From Streptomyces sp. BHT-5-2 (GTDB lineage: Bacteria > Actinomycetota > Actinomycetes > Streptomycetales > Streptomycetaceae), in NCBI RefSeq assembly GCF_019774615.1, contig NZ_CP081497.1:2666001-2730000 (forward strand): 64,000 nt of DNA. Direction: 5' to 3'. The position numbers and the translations under genes are program-made. Shown here piece after piece: positions 17,154 to 24,036 of the stretch (positions within the stretch are counted from its first letter, which is position 1; each line of letters starts with the position of its first letter). The notes beneath the pieces are model-generated. The model made no database searches, had not been told where the DNA came from, and saw nothing but the letters and a program-made list of their open reading frames with translations.

Positions 17154-17952
17154 TGCGCCACCGCGCTCTTCGGCGATGGCATCCGGGGGGTGGGGTCGCC
17201 ACGACCGGTCCGCGCGGCGCAGCGCGATCGGCCCATCACGCACCCGAAGTGACAACCCCTCAACCTCTCGAACCGTCAGCGCCTGTGCCCTGCAACGGTT
17301 TCGGGCGAAAGCCGTCGGACGTCGATGACTGCGACGCACCCCGGTGAGCCCCGGGAGGGCGGCTCGGCGGTGGCACGAGCGGAGGCCCGGAAGACGCCGA
17401 GGCGAGCGACTGCTGGAGGGGAAGTCCTTTGCCGCGGACTTCATCGATGATCAGGCGATCCCCGGTGCTGACGCGTACGACGGCGTAGACGAAGACCAGG
17501 CCGCCCACCACACTCAACGCACCGGTCTACACAGCGAGGTTCTGCGAAAAAATCCCGCCATGAACGGCAGCGAAGGCGAGTTCGCCGCGACCGCCACCTC
17601 ACCACCCGTCAGGAATTCGACCCGGACCCACGAAGGCCCCGCCGAGCACGGCTCGCCTCCGGTCACTGACGCAGACGCGTCGGCCAAGACAAGAAAATGG
17701 CCCACGCCTGCATTCCGACCCGGCCCACCCATACCAGCTTCACCACAACAACGGTCGCCCGCCCGCAAGTTCACCGATGACCGACATCGCCGCCGCCGTA
17801 ACGATCAGCCAGCCCCCATCCGTTGAGGAGCGTCGCCGCACACCGAAGGACGCCGAAGTGGTCGAAGTAACAGTCAACTTCGCTCAGCAGCGTCACCGAA
17901 ACCCGCCCACAGTGATGCCGCACCCTTCCACGAAGGCAAAGAATCCGGCACT
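17154..17952. other. Gene-poor stretch between family 1 gene and duplicated leader
   Basis: No convincing gene is seen. Open frames exist on both strands but lack family similarity, ribosome sites or good codon bias. The one segment with a protein-like look is on the minus strand near 17400-17517 (VVGGLVFVYAVVRVSTGD, then IIDEVRGKGLPLQQ), which could be a decayed fragment of a membrane protein. Confidence 0.4.
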
Positions 17953-18468
17953 CCAAATGATTCATACCGGTGGGCAAATGGGTGACCCTGCATTGATTCC
18001 CGTGACCCGCCCAGACGATGAACCGTTCCCCGCTGGGAGAGAACAGTGAACGGGCCTACGGGCCGCCGGCCGGGGCCCTCTCTCGTCCCAGGCGTCGGAG
18101 CGGCCCACGGCAACGATTTCGACATGCCGTCCGAAGCGGATCAGAGGAGGGGCGATGGACCGCGCCATCGAATCCGAGACGCCGTGGACGGCTTCACGAC
18201 GTGCGTTGCCGCGGCCCTGCGGGAGACTTCGCCCGTCGTTCGAGACGAAGTGCGCAAGATGCGAAGCCCGGGGTCATCTCTGTTTGCGCACTCAAGACAT
18301 CGATAAGTAATCGGATTTCCATACAGGTCATGAAGGGCCGAGGGTTTCATGCGCAAGCTTCATCAGGTCGCGCTCGCCGTCGCAGCGGCTGGCGGTCTGT
18401 CCACCATCGGCGCCAGCGCCAGCCAGGCCGACGCTCCTGCGGGGTACAACGGCGCCGCCCCGTCCACC
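17953..18468 (+). repeat. Duplicated leader plus signal-peptide region, copy 1
   Basis: From CCAAATGATTCAT to the first 40 codons of the gene at 18349, this segment matches 19705-20218 over its whole length with nearly equal spacing between landmarks. The most conserved blocks are GCAAATGGGTGACCCTG (375 bp before the start), GGGAGAGAACAG, a GGAGGAGGGGCG-like block, and the last 80 bp before the ATG. The conserved non-coding part is too long for a simple promoter, so a long leader, a regulatory RNA or a recent duplication is likely. Confidence 0.75.
17974..17986 (+). promoter_or_regulatory. Three-copy GCAAATGGGTGAC motif, copy 1
   Basis: GCAAATGGGTGAC lies 375 bp before the 18349 start codon. 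The same 13-mer, with at most one change, lies 373 bp before the gene at 20099 and 417 bp before the gene at 24037. Confidence 0.45.
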
Positions 18469-18855
18469 GCTACGCAACCGGACACTCCTCAGGCCGAAGC
18501 CTGGACTGCCTCAGGGGCCACTTCGCACACTTACGGATCGCACGGCGGCCCGCAGCAGGGCGCCGCGCCGCAGCAGGCCGCGGCCCCGCAGACCCTCGCT
18601 CCGCAGGCCGGTCCGGAGGTGTCGCCGCAGCTCAGCCCGCAGTTCAACCCGCAGCTCTCGCCGCAGGTCTCGCAGGTCGCGCCGCAGTCCGGTCCGCAGG
18701 ACCAGAACAACCTCTTCCGCCCGTACCAGGAGTGCAGCCCGCAGTCGCTGCTCGACGCCAACGTCCCGATCGGGCTGCTGGCCACGCCTGAGACCCGCGG
18801 TTTCAGCTGCGCGCAGACCAACTCCCAGGCCAACGCCCACGCCACATCGAAGTAG
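18349..18855 (+). CDS. Secreted protein with Pro/Gln-rich linker and FRPYQECSPQ domain (family 2)
   Basis: The 168-residue precursor has a 27-residue signal peptide (MRKLHQVALAVAAAGGLSTI, ending SQA). A Gly/Gln/Pro/Ala-rich linker of about 85 residues contains short SPQ/NPQ repeats. The C-terminal domain of about 50 residues starts LFRPYQECSPQSLLDANVPI and has a second Cys in GFSCAQ. The same C-terminal domain forms nearly the whole mature protein of the gene at 23122. A GAGGG site precedes the ATG. The leader and signal peptide are near-duplicates of those of the gene at 20099. Function unknown; likely a cell-surface or wall-associated protein. Confidence 0.8.
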   Translation: MRKLHQVALAVAAAGGLSTIGASASQADAPAGYNGAAPSTATQPDTPQAEAWTASGATSHTYGSHGGPQQGAAPQQAAAPQTLAPQAGPEVSPQLSPQFNPQLSPQVSQVAPQSGPQDQNNLFRPYQECSPQSLLDANVPIGLLATPETRGFSCAQTNSQANAHATSK

Positions 18856-18874
18856 CGGGTCCGCTACGGTCGCC

Positions 18875-18907
18875 GGCCCTTCGAGGGGTATCCCTCGAAG
18901 GGCCTTT
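18875..18907 (+). terminator. Terminator of the 18349 gene
   Basis: GGCCCTTCGAGGG pairs perfectly with CCCTCGAAGGGCC across GTAT (13-bp stem), followed by TTT. Confidence 0.85.
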
Positions 18908-19050
18908 GTGCGCGCCCTCGATGAGCAAGTCCCCGCCCCACGGTGGCCGCAGCGCACGGGTCGCGAAGAAGCCGAAATCCGTTCCGTTCTCAACGAAACC
19001 TGAACTGTTCAGGTTCCGGGCTCACTTCCAAAATCTTCAGTCGCATAATC

Positions 19051-19093
19051 CGGCGCGTCGCTCAAGAGCGGTGGATATTTCGTATTAGCCTCC
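19051..19093 (+). promoter_or_regulatory. Shared promoter-like element of family 1 (copy at 19152 gene)
   Basis: CGGCGCGTCGCT (19051-19062), a 15-bp spacer, then TTTCGTATTAGCCTCC (19078-19093), 58 bp before the start codon. The same two blocks with similar spacing occur before the genes at 22532 and 25368. The order and spacing look like -35 and -10 regions, but they do not match a sigma-factor consensus I can name with confidence. Confidence 0.6.
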
Positions 19094-19151
19094 ACAACTG
19101 TACGAAGTCGGTACACCGCAGATCACATCGGCTCAAACTTCCGGAGAAGAA

Positions 19152-19430
19152 ATGCGCAAGCTTTACAAGGCGGCCGTTCTGGCTGCCGCCATCGGTAGCG
19201 TTGGCTTCCTCGGCGCCGGCACTGCCAATGCCCTTGGCGGGCAGGGCGGCGGCCAGTTCGACATCAAGCAGGGCAGCCAGTGCCGCTCCCATGACCTGAA
19301 CGTGGACGTCCTCGGTGAGGTCGGCATCCTCAATGGCCTGCTGGGCAGCGCGCTCAACGGCGAGGGCTCGCCGGGTGCGCAGGCCACCCACATGGGCTCG
19401 ACCATGGGCTGCAACAACAGCGCATTCTGA
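19152..19430 (+). CDS. Small secreted protein with the two-Cys LGEVGILNGLL core (family 1)
   Basis: The 92-residue precursor has a 27-residue signal peptide (MRKLYKAAVLAAAIGSVGFL, ending NA). A short Gly/Gln-rich stretch follows, and then the full core: CRSHDLNVDVLGEVGILNG, ALNGEGSPGAQ, and a CNNSAF ending. Two Cys frame the core and could pair. FDIKQGSQCRSHD is shared almost exactly with the gene at 25368. CCGGAGAAGAA precedes the ATG. It has the complete two-block promoter element and a strong terminator, so it is a single-gene unit. Function unknown. Confidence 0.83.
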   Translation: MRKLYKAAVLAAAIGSVGFLGAGTANALGGQGGGQFDIKQGSQCRSHDLNVDVLGEVGILNGLLGSALNGEGSPGAQATHMGSTMGCNNSAF

Positions 19431-19459
19431 GCCGCGAGCAGCCGAGTAGTTCACCCATA

Positions 19460-19504
19460 GGGTTCTCGACGCCGGGCCGCGAGGCCGGCGTCGAGAACCC
19501 TTTT
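19460..19504 (+). terminator. Terminator of the 19152 gene
   Basis: GGGTTCTCGACGCCGG pairs perfectly with CCGGCGTCGAGAACCC across a 9-nt loop, followed by TTTT: a 16-bp rho-independent terminator. Confidence 0.9.
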
Positions 19505-19704
19505 GGCATTTCGGAAAGTCGTTTTATCTTTCGGTCGGTTCGGCCCCCGCGATGCTGACGCTGTGTTCGCGTACTGCCCAGTGCGCGAACGGCAACGACC
19601 ACATCGCTCAACTGAGTTCGGTAAATGACCGGTGAGCGGCCGAAGTTAGCGAGTGCGCAAGCGAGACGGAACCGTTCGGACTTCCCGCGGCCAGCACCGA
19701 CACC

Positions 19705-20218
19705 CCAAATGATTCATGCCGCTGCGCAAACGGGTGACCCTGTATTGGTTCCCGTGACCAGGCCCGGCGATCTGACGTTCCTCGGTGGGAGAGAACAGCG
19801 AAGGGGCTTATGGGCCGCTGACCGGGAGGGCTTCTCCTTCCTGGTGCGGACGGCCTGCGGCGACGGTGTCGACATGGTGCCCGACGTGAATCGGAGGAGG
19901 GGCGTTGCGCTGCGCCATTGAATCCGACGGCCGTTGGGGAGTGCTACGACTGGTGTTGTCGCGGCCCTGCGGGTGGCTCCCGCCGTGCTTTTGCACGGGG
20001 TGCGCAGGGTGTGCAGCCCGCGATTACCTCCGTTTGCGCACTCAAGACATCGATTAGTAATCAGATTTCCATACAGGCAATGAAGGGCCGAGGGTTTCAT
20101 GCGCAAGCTTCATCAGATCGCGCTCGTCGTCGCAGCGGCTGGCGGTCTGTCCACCATCGGCGCCGGCGTGAGCCATGCAGATGCTCCTGCCGGGTACAAC
20201 GGCGCCGCCCCGCCCACT
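19705..20218 (+). repeat. Duplicated leader plus signal-peptide region, copy 2
   Basis: Second copy of the segment at 17953-18468, offset by about 1750 bp. The last 80 bp before the ATG (CGCACTCAAGACATCGAT, then TAGTAATC, CAGATTTCCATACAGG and the ribosome-site region) are almost identical, while the middle has diverged by many substitutions and few indels. Preserved length and patchy identity argue for duplication followed by selection on parts of the leader. Confidence 0.75.
19726..19738 (+). promoter_or_regulatory. Three-copy GCAAATGGGTGAC motif, copy 2
   Basis: GCAAACGGGTGAC lies 373 bp before the 20099 start. It differs by one base from the copies at 17974 and 23620. Confidence 0.45.
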
Positions 20219-20920
20219 GCTCCTCAGGCCCCGGCTCCGCAGCAGTACGCTCCTGCTCCGCAGTACGCGCAGCAGCCGGCCCCCGCTCCGGCTCCGGCCC
20301 CTGCTCCGCAGCAGTACGCACCGGCTCCGGCCCCTGCCCCGCAGCCGGCCCCGCAGTACGCCCCGCAGCCGGCACCTGCTCCAGCCCCTGCTCCGCAGTA
20401 CGCGCAGCAGCCGGCCCCCGCTCCGGCTCCGGCCCCTGCTCCGCAGCAGTACGCACCGGCTCCGGCTCCGGCCCCTGCCCCGCAGCCGGCCCCGCAACCT
20501 GCGCCGCAGTACGCTCAACCCCAGTCGGCCCCGCAGGCTCCTGCTCAGCAGCACTGGGACGGTCCGCGCGCCAGCGCAGCGGTCGCCTCGCAGGGCGCAG
20601 CGCAGGCTTCCAGCTCTGCTCCGAGTTCGCAGCAGTCCTCCACTCCGCAGTCCTCGGCCCCGTCCTCGGCTCCGGAGGTCGCCCCCCAGGCGTCCCCGCA
20701 GGTCCAGCCCCAGGTCGCACCGCAGGTGGCCGTTCCGCAGGTCTTCTCCCCGCAGCCATCCCCGCGGGTGGCGCCCCAGGTGAACCCCCAGTTCAACCCG
20801 GCGGTCAATCCGCTGGTCAACCCGCTGATCTCGCCGGACGTTCCGCACGTGAACCCGCTCGGCATGGGTCGACTGGCGGCGCCGCCGCTGGGACAGGTCG
20901 ACCTGCCCCGCATGGCCTGA
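20099..20920 (+). CDS. Secreted Pro/Ala/Gln-repeat protein
   Basis: The 273-residue precursor has the same signal peptide and first mature residues as the gene at 18349 (MRKLHQIALVVAAAGGLSTI, then DAPAGYNGAAP). Residues 40-145 are low-complexity APAPAPQ and PQQYAPAP repeats with a 45-residue period. A Ser/Gln/Pro-rich stretch follows, and then a C-terminal NPQFNPAVNPLVNPLISPDV segment. It lacks the FRPYQ domain and has no cysteine. Such extended Pro-rich chains often span cell wall or capsule. GAGGG precedes the ATG. No terminator hairpin was identified directly after it. Confidence 0.78.
   Translation: MRKLHQIALVVAAAGGLSTIGAGVSHADAPAGYNGAAPPTAPQAPAPQQYAPAPQYAQQPAPAPAPAPAPQQYAPAPAPAPQPAPQYAPQPAPAPAPAPQYAQQPAPAPAPAPAPQQYAPAPAPAPAPQPAPQPAPQYAQPQSAPQAPAQQHWDGPRASAAVASQGAAQASSSAPSSQQSSTPQSSAPSSAPEVAPQASPQVQPQVAPQVAVPQVFSPQPSPRVAPQVNPQFNPAVNPLVNPLISPDVPHVNPLGMGRLAAPPLGQVDLPRMA
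20252..20466 (+). repeat. 135-bp tandem duplication inside the Pro/Ala-repeat gene
   Basis: About 80 bp starting CCTGCTCCGCAGTACGCGCA at 20252 recurs at 20387 with very few differences. The period of 135 bp keeps the reading frame, adding 45 residues per copy. The region is prone to length variation by slipped pairing. Confidence 0.75.
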
Positions 20921-21390
20921 GCGTTCGAGGGCACTCCTGAGCGCCGATCAGGGAGCTCGGTGGCAGCGGATGCCCCACCGCGTCGACTGTCAGCGGGTGC
21001 CTGGTAGCAGTCGATGCCGGTAGCAGCACGGCCTAACAGGCCGATTCTGCCAGCGAGTTGGAGTTCGTTCGTACCCAGGGGCAAGGACCGGATCCGGCCC
21101 GTCTGATCTCGCAACAGGCACGGCGCCGGACGCAGTTGTTCGGCGCCCGCCGCCCTACCCGCCCGCGCTCCTGGCCGTCCGGGCCCGCCCAGCGACTCGC
21201 CGCCCCGCCACAGCACCGATCGGCCCGGCGCCACGGCACTTCCAAGGCACGACACCCTCCGCGCCGAGCGCGCAGGTGTCCTGCCCGTTCCGGCCCACCG
21301 ATGCCGCACCATGAGGCACACCCTCGCGTGCCTCCGGGGCGGCACACCCAGTCCACTGCACATCACAACCGCTCAATCACCGGAGAAGAC
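20921..21390. other. Intergenic stretch without recognised gene
   Basis: No protein with family similarity is seen on either strand. The last 30 bp (CACAACCGCTCAATCACCGG and the ribosome site) resemble the leader of the gene at 25368. The TTTCGTATTA element is absent here. Confidence 0.4.
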
Positions 21391-21669
21391 ATGCGCAAGT
21401 TCCACAAGGTCGCCGTTGTGGCCGCCGCACTCGGCAGCGTTGGCGCTTTCGGCGCAGGCACCGCCTACGCCCACGGCGAGCCGGGCGCCCACGACACCGA
21501 CCTCACACAGGGAACCGAGTGCCGTTCGCACGACATGAACATCAGTGTCCTCGGGACGGTCGGAGCGCTCAACGGCACACTGGGCAACGCGCTCAACGGC
21601 GAGGGCTCGCCGGGCTCGCAGCCCACTCACCTGGGCTCGAACTTCCACTGCAACAACGGCGTCTCCTGA
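21391..21669 (+). CDS. Small secreted protein with divergent two-Cys core (family 1)
   Basis: The 92-residue precursor has a 27-residue signal peptide (MRKFHKVAVVAAALGSVGAF, ending AYA). A short His/Asp-containing spacer and the core follow: CRSHDMNISVLGTVGALNG, ALNGEGSPGSQ, and a CNNGVS ending. It is the most divergent core (LGTVGALNGTLG in place of LGEVGILNGLLG). GGAGAAGAC precedes the ATG. It lacks the shared promoter element upstream, so its control may differ from its relatives. Two hairpins follow. Function unknown. Confidence 0.82.
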   Translation: MRKFHKVAVVAAALGSVGAFGAGTAYAHGEPGAHDTDLTQGTECRSHDMNISVLGTVGALNGTLGNALNGEGSPGSQPTHLGSNFHCNNGVS

Positions 21670-21698
21670 ACGACCGCCGCTGGTACGGAGCTGTCCTC

Positions 21699-21733
21699 GT
21701 CCCGGTGCCGAGTCACGAGCTCGGCACCGGGAC
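21699..21733 (+). terminator. Terminator of the 21391 gene
   Basis: GTCCCGGTGCCGAG pairs perfectly with CTCGGCACCGGGAC across a 7-nt loop (14-bp stem). Confidence 0.8.
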
Positions 21734-21848
21734 TCGCCTTGTGTCCGGGCCCGGCCCACCTGCCGTGCGCTCCGGACCGCGTGGTGCGGAACCTGCCGGT
21801 ATGCGGACCACCAACTCGTCCGTATGACCGGCGGCCCAACCGGGACAT

Positions 21849-21891
21849 GGTGAATGGCCGGACCGACGGCAACGCGGTCCGGCCATTCACC
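21849..21891. terminator. Second hairpin between convergent secreted-protein genes
   Basis: GGTGAATGGCCGGACC pairs perfectly with GGTCCGGCCATTCACC (16 bp, 11-nt loop). It lies between the convergent genes at 21391 and 21964 and may serve the minus-strand gene. Confidence 0.7.
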
Positions 21892-21963
21892 GTTTGGCGG
21901 GGCGTTCTCAGCGAACGATCACCCCATGATCAGGCGGAGTGGGGAAGCGGCCGGCGATGCGGC

Positions 21964-22404
21964 TCATCCCTCTGCGCCGTCGCCTGTTTGAGGAGAGGCG
22001 CTACCCGAGCCGTCGCTTGACTGGGGAGAGGCACTACCCGACTGGGGAGATGTACTACCCGACTGGGGCGAGCCGCCACTCGTTTGGGAAGACGTTTCGC
22101 CAGGCACTCGGGCCGAGTTGTTGCAGGCGATGGAGGGACCGACCTGCATGCTTCCCGGGTTGAGGAGCCCGTGCGCGGGGATGGAGAGAGGCGACGTCGG
22201 CTCGCAGCTCTGCACCTGGTTGACGGCGTATCTGCCGTCCTCGTTGGCGCCGGCAGTTCGCTGGAGGCAGGTGACATTGCCCTGGACGTCACGGGTGCAG
22301 AGTCCTCTGGAGTCTGCGGCGTGTGCCTGGGGGGCGATGACACAGGCGGTGGTGAGGCCGCCCAGCAGTGCCATGGTGGCTGCGATCTTCTTCCGACTGA
22401 ACAT
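21964..22404 (-). CDS. Secreted SRKKIAA-family protein with Ser-Pro-Gln tail (family 3)
   Basis: The 146-residue precursor has a signal peptide MFSRKKIAATMALLGGLTTA that ends APQAHA at about residue 29. The mature part has four Cys: LCTRDVQGNVTCLQ, VQSCEP and IACNN. GRYAVNQVQSCEP and LNPGSMQVGPSIACNN align with DGRRIIIDQEQRC and GETDIGPRMNCSN of the gene at 24765. The last 45 residues are a Ser/Gly/Pro/Gln repeat (SPQSGS units). AAAGGAACG precedes the ATG, as at 24765. Function unknown; probably secreted, with disulfides. Confidence 0.78.
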   Translation of the reverse strand: MFSRKKIAATMALLGGLTTACVIAPQAHAADSRGLCTRDVQGNVTCLQRTAGANEDGRYAVNQVQSCEPTSPLSIPAHGLLNPGSMQVGPSIACNNSARVPGETSSQTSGGSPQSGSTSPQSGSASPQSSDGSGSASPQTGDGAEG

Positions 22405-22482
22405 GTACGACGTTCCTTTGTGATCGATGCTCGGATGCGGTGTTCTGCGAACGGACCGCACCCGAGCTCTGAGAGTGCCGAA

Positions 22483-22525
22483 GGGGCTCTGGTGTCCGGG
22501 CCCGAAGGCCGGACACCAGAGCCCC
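22483..22525 (-). terminator. Terminator of the 22532 gene
   Basis: GGGGCTCTGGTGTCCGG pairs perfectly with CCGGACACCAGAGCCCC across a 9-nt loop (17-bp stem), 7 bp past the stop codon on the minus strand. Confidence 0.85.
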
Positions 22526-22531
22526 GGCCGG

Positions 22532-22801
22532 TTACTTGCCGATGCTGTTGTTGCAGCCGATGCTCGAGCCGATCGGGCTGGACTGCGCTCCGGGAGAGCC
22601 CTCGCCGTTGAGCGCGCTACCCAGCAGGCCGTTGAGGATGCCGACCTCGCCGAGCACGTCGACGTTCAGGTCGTGCGTGCGGCACTGGGAGCCTTGGCCG
22701 AAGTGGCTCCCGCCGCCCCCGGCGTACGCGGTGCCCGCGCCGAAGAATCCAACGCTACCGAGGGCGACGGCCACGACAGCAACCTTCTGAAGCTTACGCA
22801 T
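22532..22801 (-). CDS. Small secreted protein with the two-Cys LGEVGILNGLL core (family 1)
   Basis: The 89-residue precursor has a 27-residue signal peptide (MRKLQKVAVVAVALGSVGFF, ending AYA). A Gly-rich linker GGGGSHFGQGS and the core follow: CRTHDLNVDVLGEVGILNG, ALNGEGSPGAQ, and a CNNSIGK ending. The core is nearly identical to that of the gene at 19152. GGAGAAAGAA precedes the ATG at 22801; an ATG four codons upstream lacks this spacing. It has the complete shared promoter element and its own terminator. Function unknown. Confidence 0.83.
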   Translation of the reverse strand: MRKLQKVAVVAVALGSVGFFGAGTAYAGGGGSHFGQGSQCRTHDLNVDVLGEVGILNGLLGSALNGEGSPGAQSSPIGSSIGCNNSIGK

Positions 22802-22863
22802 TTCTTTCTCCATGATTGTCCGGAAGTGATCGGAGATCGACTGCTTCATGCAGTTGCGGATAG

Positions 22864-22904
22864 TTAATACGAAAGATCTGCGGTTGCTGAGCGACGCGCC
22901 GGAT
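22864..22904 (-). promoter_or_regulatory. Shared promoter-like element of family 1 (copy at 22532 gene)
   Basis: On the minus strand ATCCGGCGCGTCGC (22904-22891) precedes TTTCGTATTAA (22874-22864), which ends 63 bp before the start codon. The GCCTCC that follows the element at 19152 and 25368 is changed to CTATCC here. Confidence 0.55.
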
Positions 22905-23055
22905 GTTAGAGCCGTCTTGGTCGAGCTTGGCGCCTGCAACGATCCCAAGTTCCTGGTTGGTTGGGGAAACAACGGGCCGAGAGCGCCGCGAACGCTGCCT
23001 GGCGAACCACTCGTTCGGCCGAGTGGCCTGCGCCCCACTTGCAGGACACAAGAAA

Positions 23056-23089
23056 GCGGGCCTTTCGGGAAGAGTCCCGAAAGGCCCGC
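23056..23089 (-). terminator. Terminator of the 23122 gene
   Basis: GCGGGCCTTTCGGGA pairs perfectly with TCCCGAAAGGCCCGC across a 4-nt loop, followed by TTTCTT on the minus strand. Confidence 0.9.
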
Positions 23090-23121
23090 GATCGATGTCG
23101 GGGTGCGGCTGTCCCGTCGCC

Positions 23122-23358
23122 TTACTTGGTGAAGGAGTGGTTGAACTGGCCGCAGGTGGTGCCCCAGGTCTCGGGAACGGCGAGTACGCCGAGCGGGAGG
23201 TTGGCCTCGGCCACGGTCTGCGGGCTGCACTCCTGGTACGGGCGGAAGAGCTCGTTGTGGGCCTTGCCGCCGTGGGCGTAGGCAGTGCCGACCCCGGCGC
23301 CGACAGCGGACAGACCGCCGGCAGCGGCGACGAGCATGACCTGTTGAAGCTTGCGCAT
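23122..23358 (-). CDS. Small secreted protein made of the FRPYQECSPQ domain (family 2)
   Basis: The 78-residue precursor has a 28-residue signal peptide (MRKLQQVMLVAAAGGLSAVG, ending AYA). Six to eight spacer residues lead to the domain ELFRPYQECSPQTVAEANLP, LGVLAVPETWGTTCGQ, with two Cys. The domain aligns with the last 50 residues of the gene at 18349, so the domain can stand alone. GAGGGTTCC precedes the ATG, similar to the site at 24037. A strong terminator follows. Function unknown. The size and N-P-x-G-x-L pattern make comparison with rodlins reasonable, but similarity is too weak to call. Confidence 0.8.
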   Translation of the reverse strand: MRKLQQVMLVAAAGGLSAVGAGVGTAYAHGGKAHNELFRPYQECSPQTVAEANLPLGVLAVPETWGTTCGQFNHSFTK

Positions 23359-24036
23359 GGAACCCTCGACCTTCGTACCTGTACTTAAGCCCAACTTGCT
23401 GGCTGTGACTGCGCGAACACTAGCAGTAGCCAATCTGGGCGTTCCACTCCGTTGCGTGCCTTGTGTCGGGTGGCTGACGGCCAGTCAATCCGCCTGTGGT
23501 GGCTGCCTGCTGCTTTGCTGCCGCGAGCGGCGAAATGGCCAGGTGGGGAGTAGGGGGAGTCCCGGGTTCGGCGAAGTGTTCTCTCCTGTTCTTTCGATGG
23601 CGGTCTGGCGACGCCGATGGCAAATGGGTGACGATTGACCGGCCCCCGTACCCCTGTTGGGGGCCTGCGTCGTTTCTCTGTCGGAGAGGGCAGAAGGAGT
23701 GCGCGACGGATGCCGCTCCGGATGTCCCGAGGGGTCTCATGTGCGCCTTCGGCTCGCCGTGCAGGCGTCAAACGGGCTTCCTTGTGGGCCTGTTGGGCGT
23801 CTTTCGGCGTGGAGGCGGGGAGATGGGTGCGAGTTCCCCTTTCGTGGTGCGCAATATGGGAGTGCGCCGGGATTGATCGGTGGCAGCCGTGAGGGGCGGG
23901 ACTTCGCCTTGCGGGAACGACACGAAGTGTGTAGTGGGGCGAAATCCACGGTTGACTACTCTGGGTGTGCATATACTCACACTAGGTAATCGCGGCATGT
24001 TCATCTCCATCCACGCAATCAAGGATCAAGGGTTCC
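23359..24036. other. Long divergent intergenic region between family 2 and fused family 1 genes
   Basis: No gene is recognised over 678 bp. It contains the third copy of the GGGTGAC motif at 23620-23632 and an A+T-richer 70 bp just before 24037 (GCATATACTCACACTAGGTAAT), which may hold the promoter of the 24037 gene. Confidence 0.4.
23620..23632 (+). promoter_or_regulatory. Three-copy GCAAATGGGTGAC motif, copy 3
   Basis: GCAAATGGGTGAC lies 417 bp before the 24037 start and is identical to the copy at 17974. The sequence around it is otherwise little like the duplicated leaders, which makes the 13-mer the part most likely to be under selection. Confidence 0.4.

Noticed and set aside
17344..17826. 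Open frames of 80-160 residues between the small secreted genes
   Set aside because: No ribosome sites, no family similarity and composition consistent with chance in high-G+C DNA; listed only as gene-poor region.
21964..22404. Lipoprotein call for the SRKKIAA proteins from the AC within the leader
   Set aside because: The residues before Cys (TTAC, TAAC) do not make a good lipobox, and a normal AxA site (QAHA) lies a few residues later.
23122..23358. Calling the FRPYQ domain a rodlin
   Set aside because: Length and exported nature fit loosely, but the residues do not align well with the rodlin sequence I recall; left as unknown family 2.
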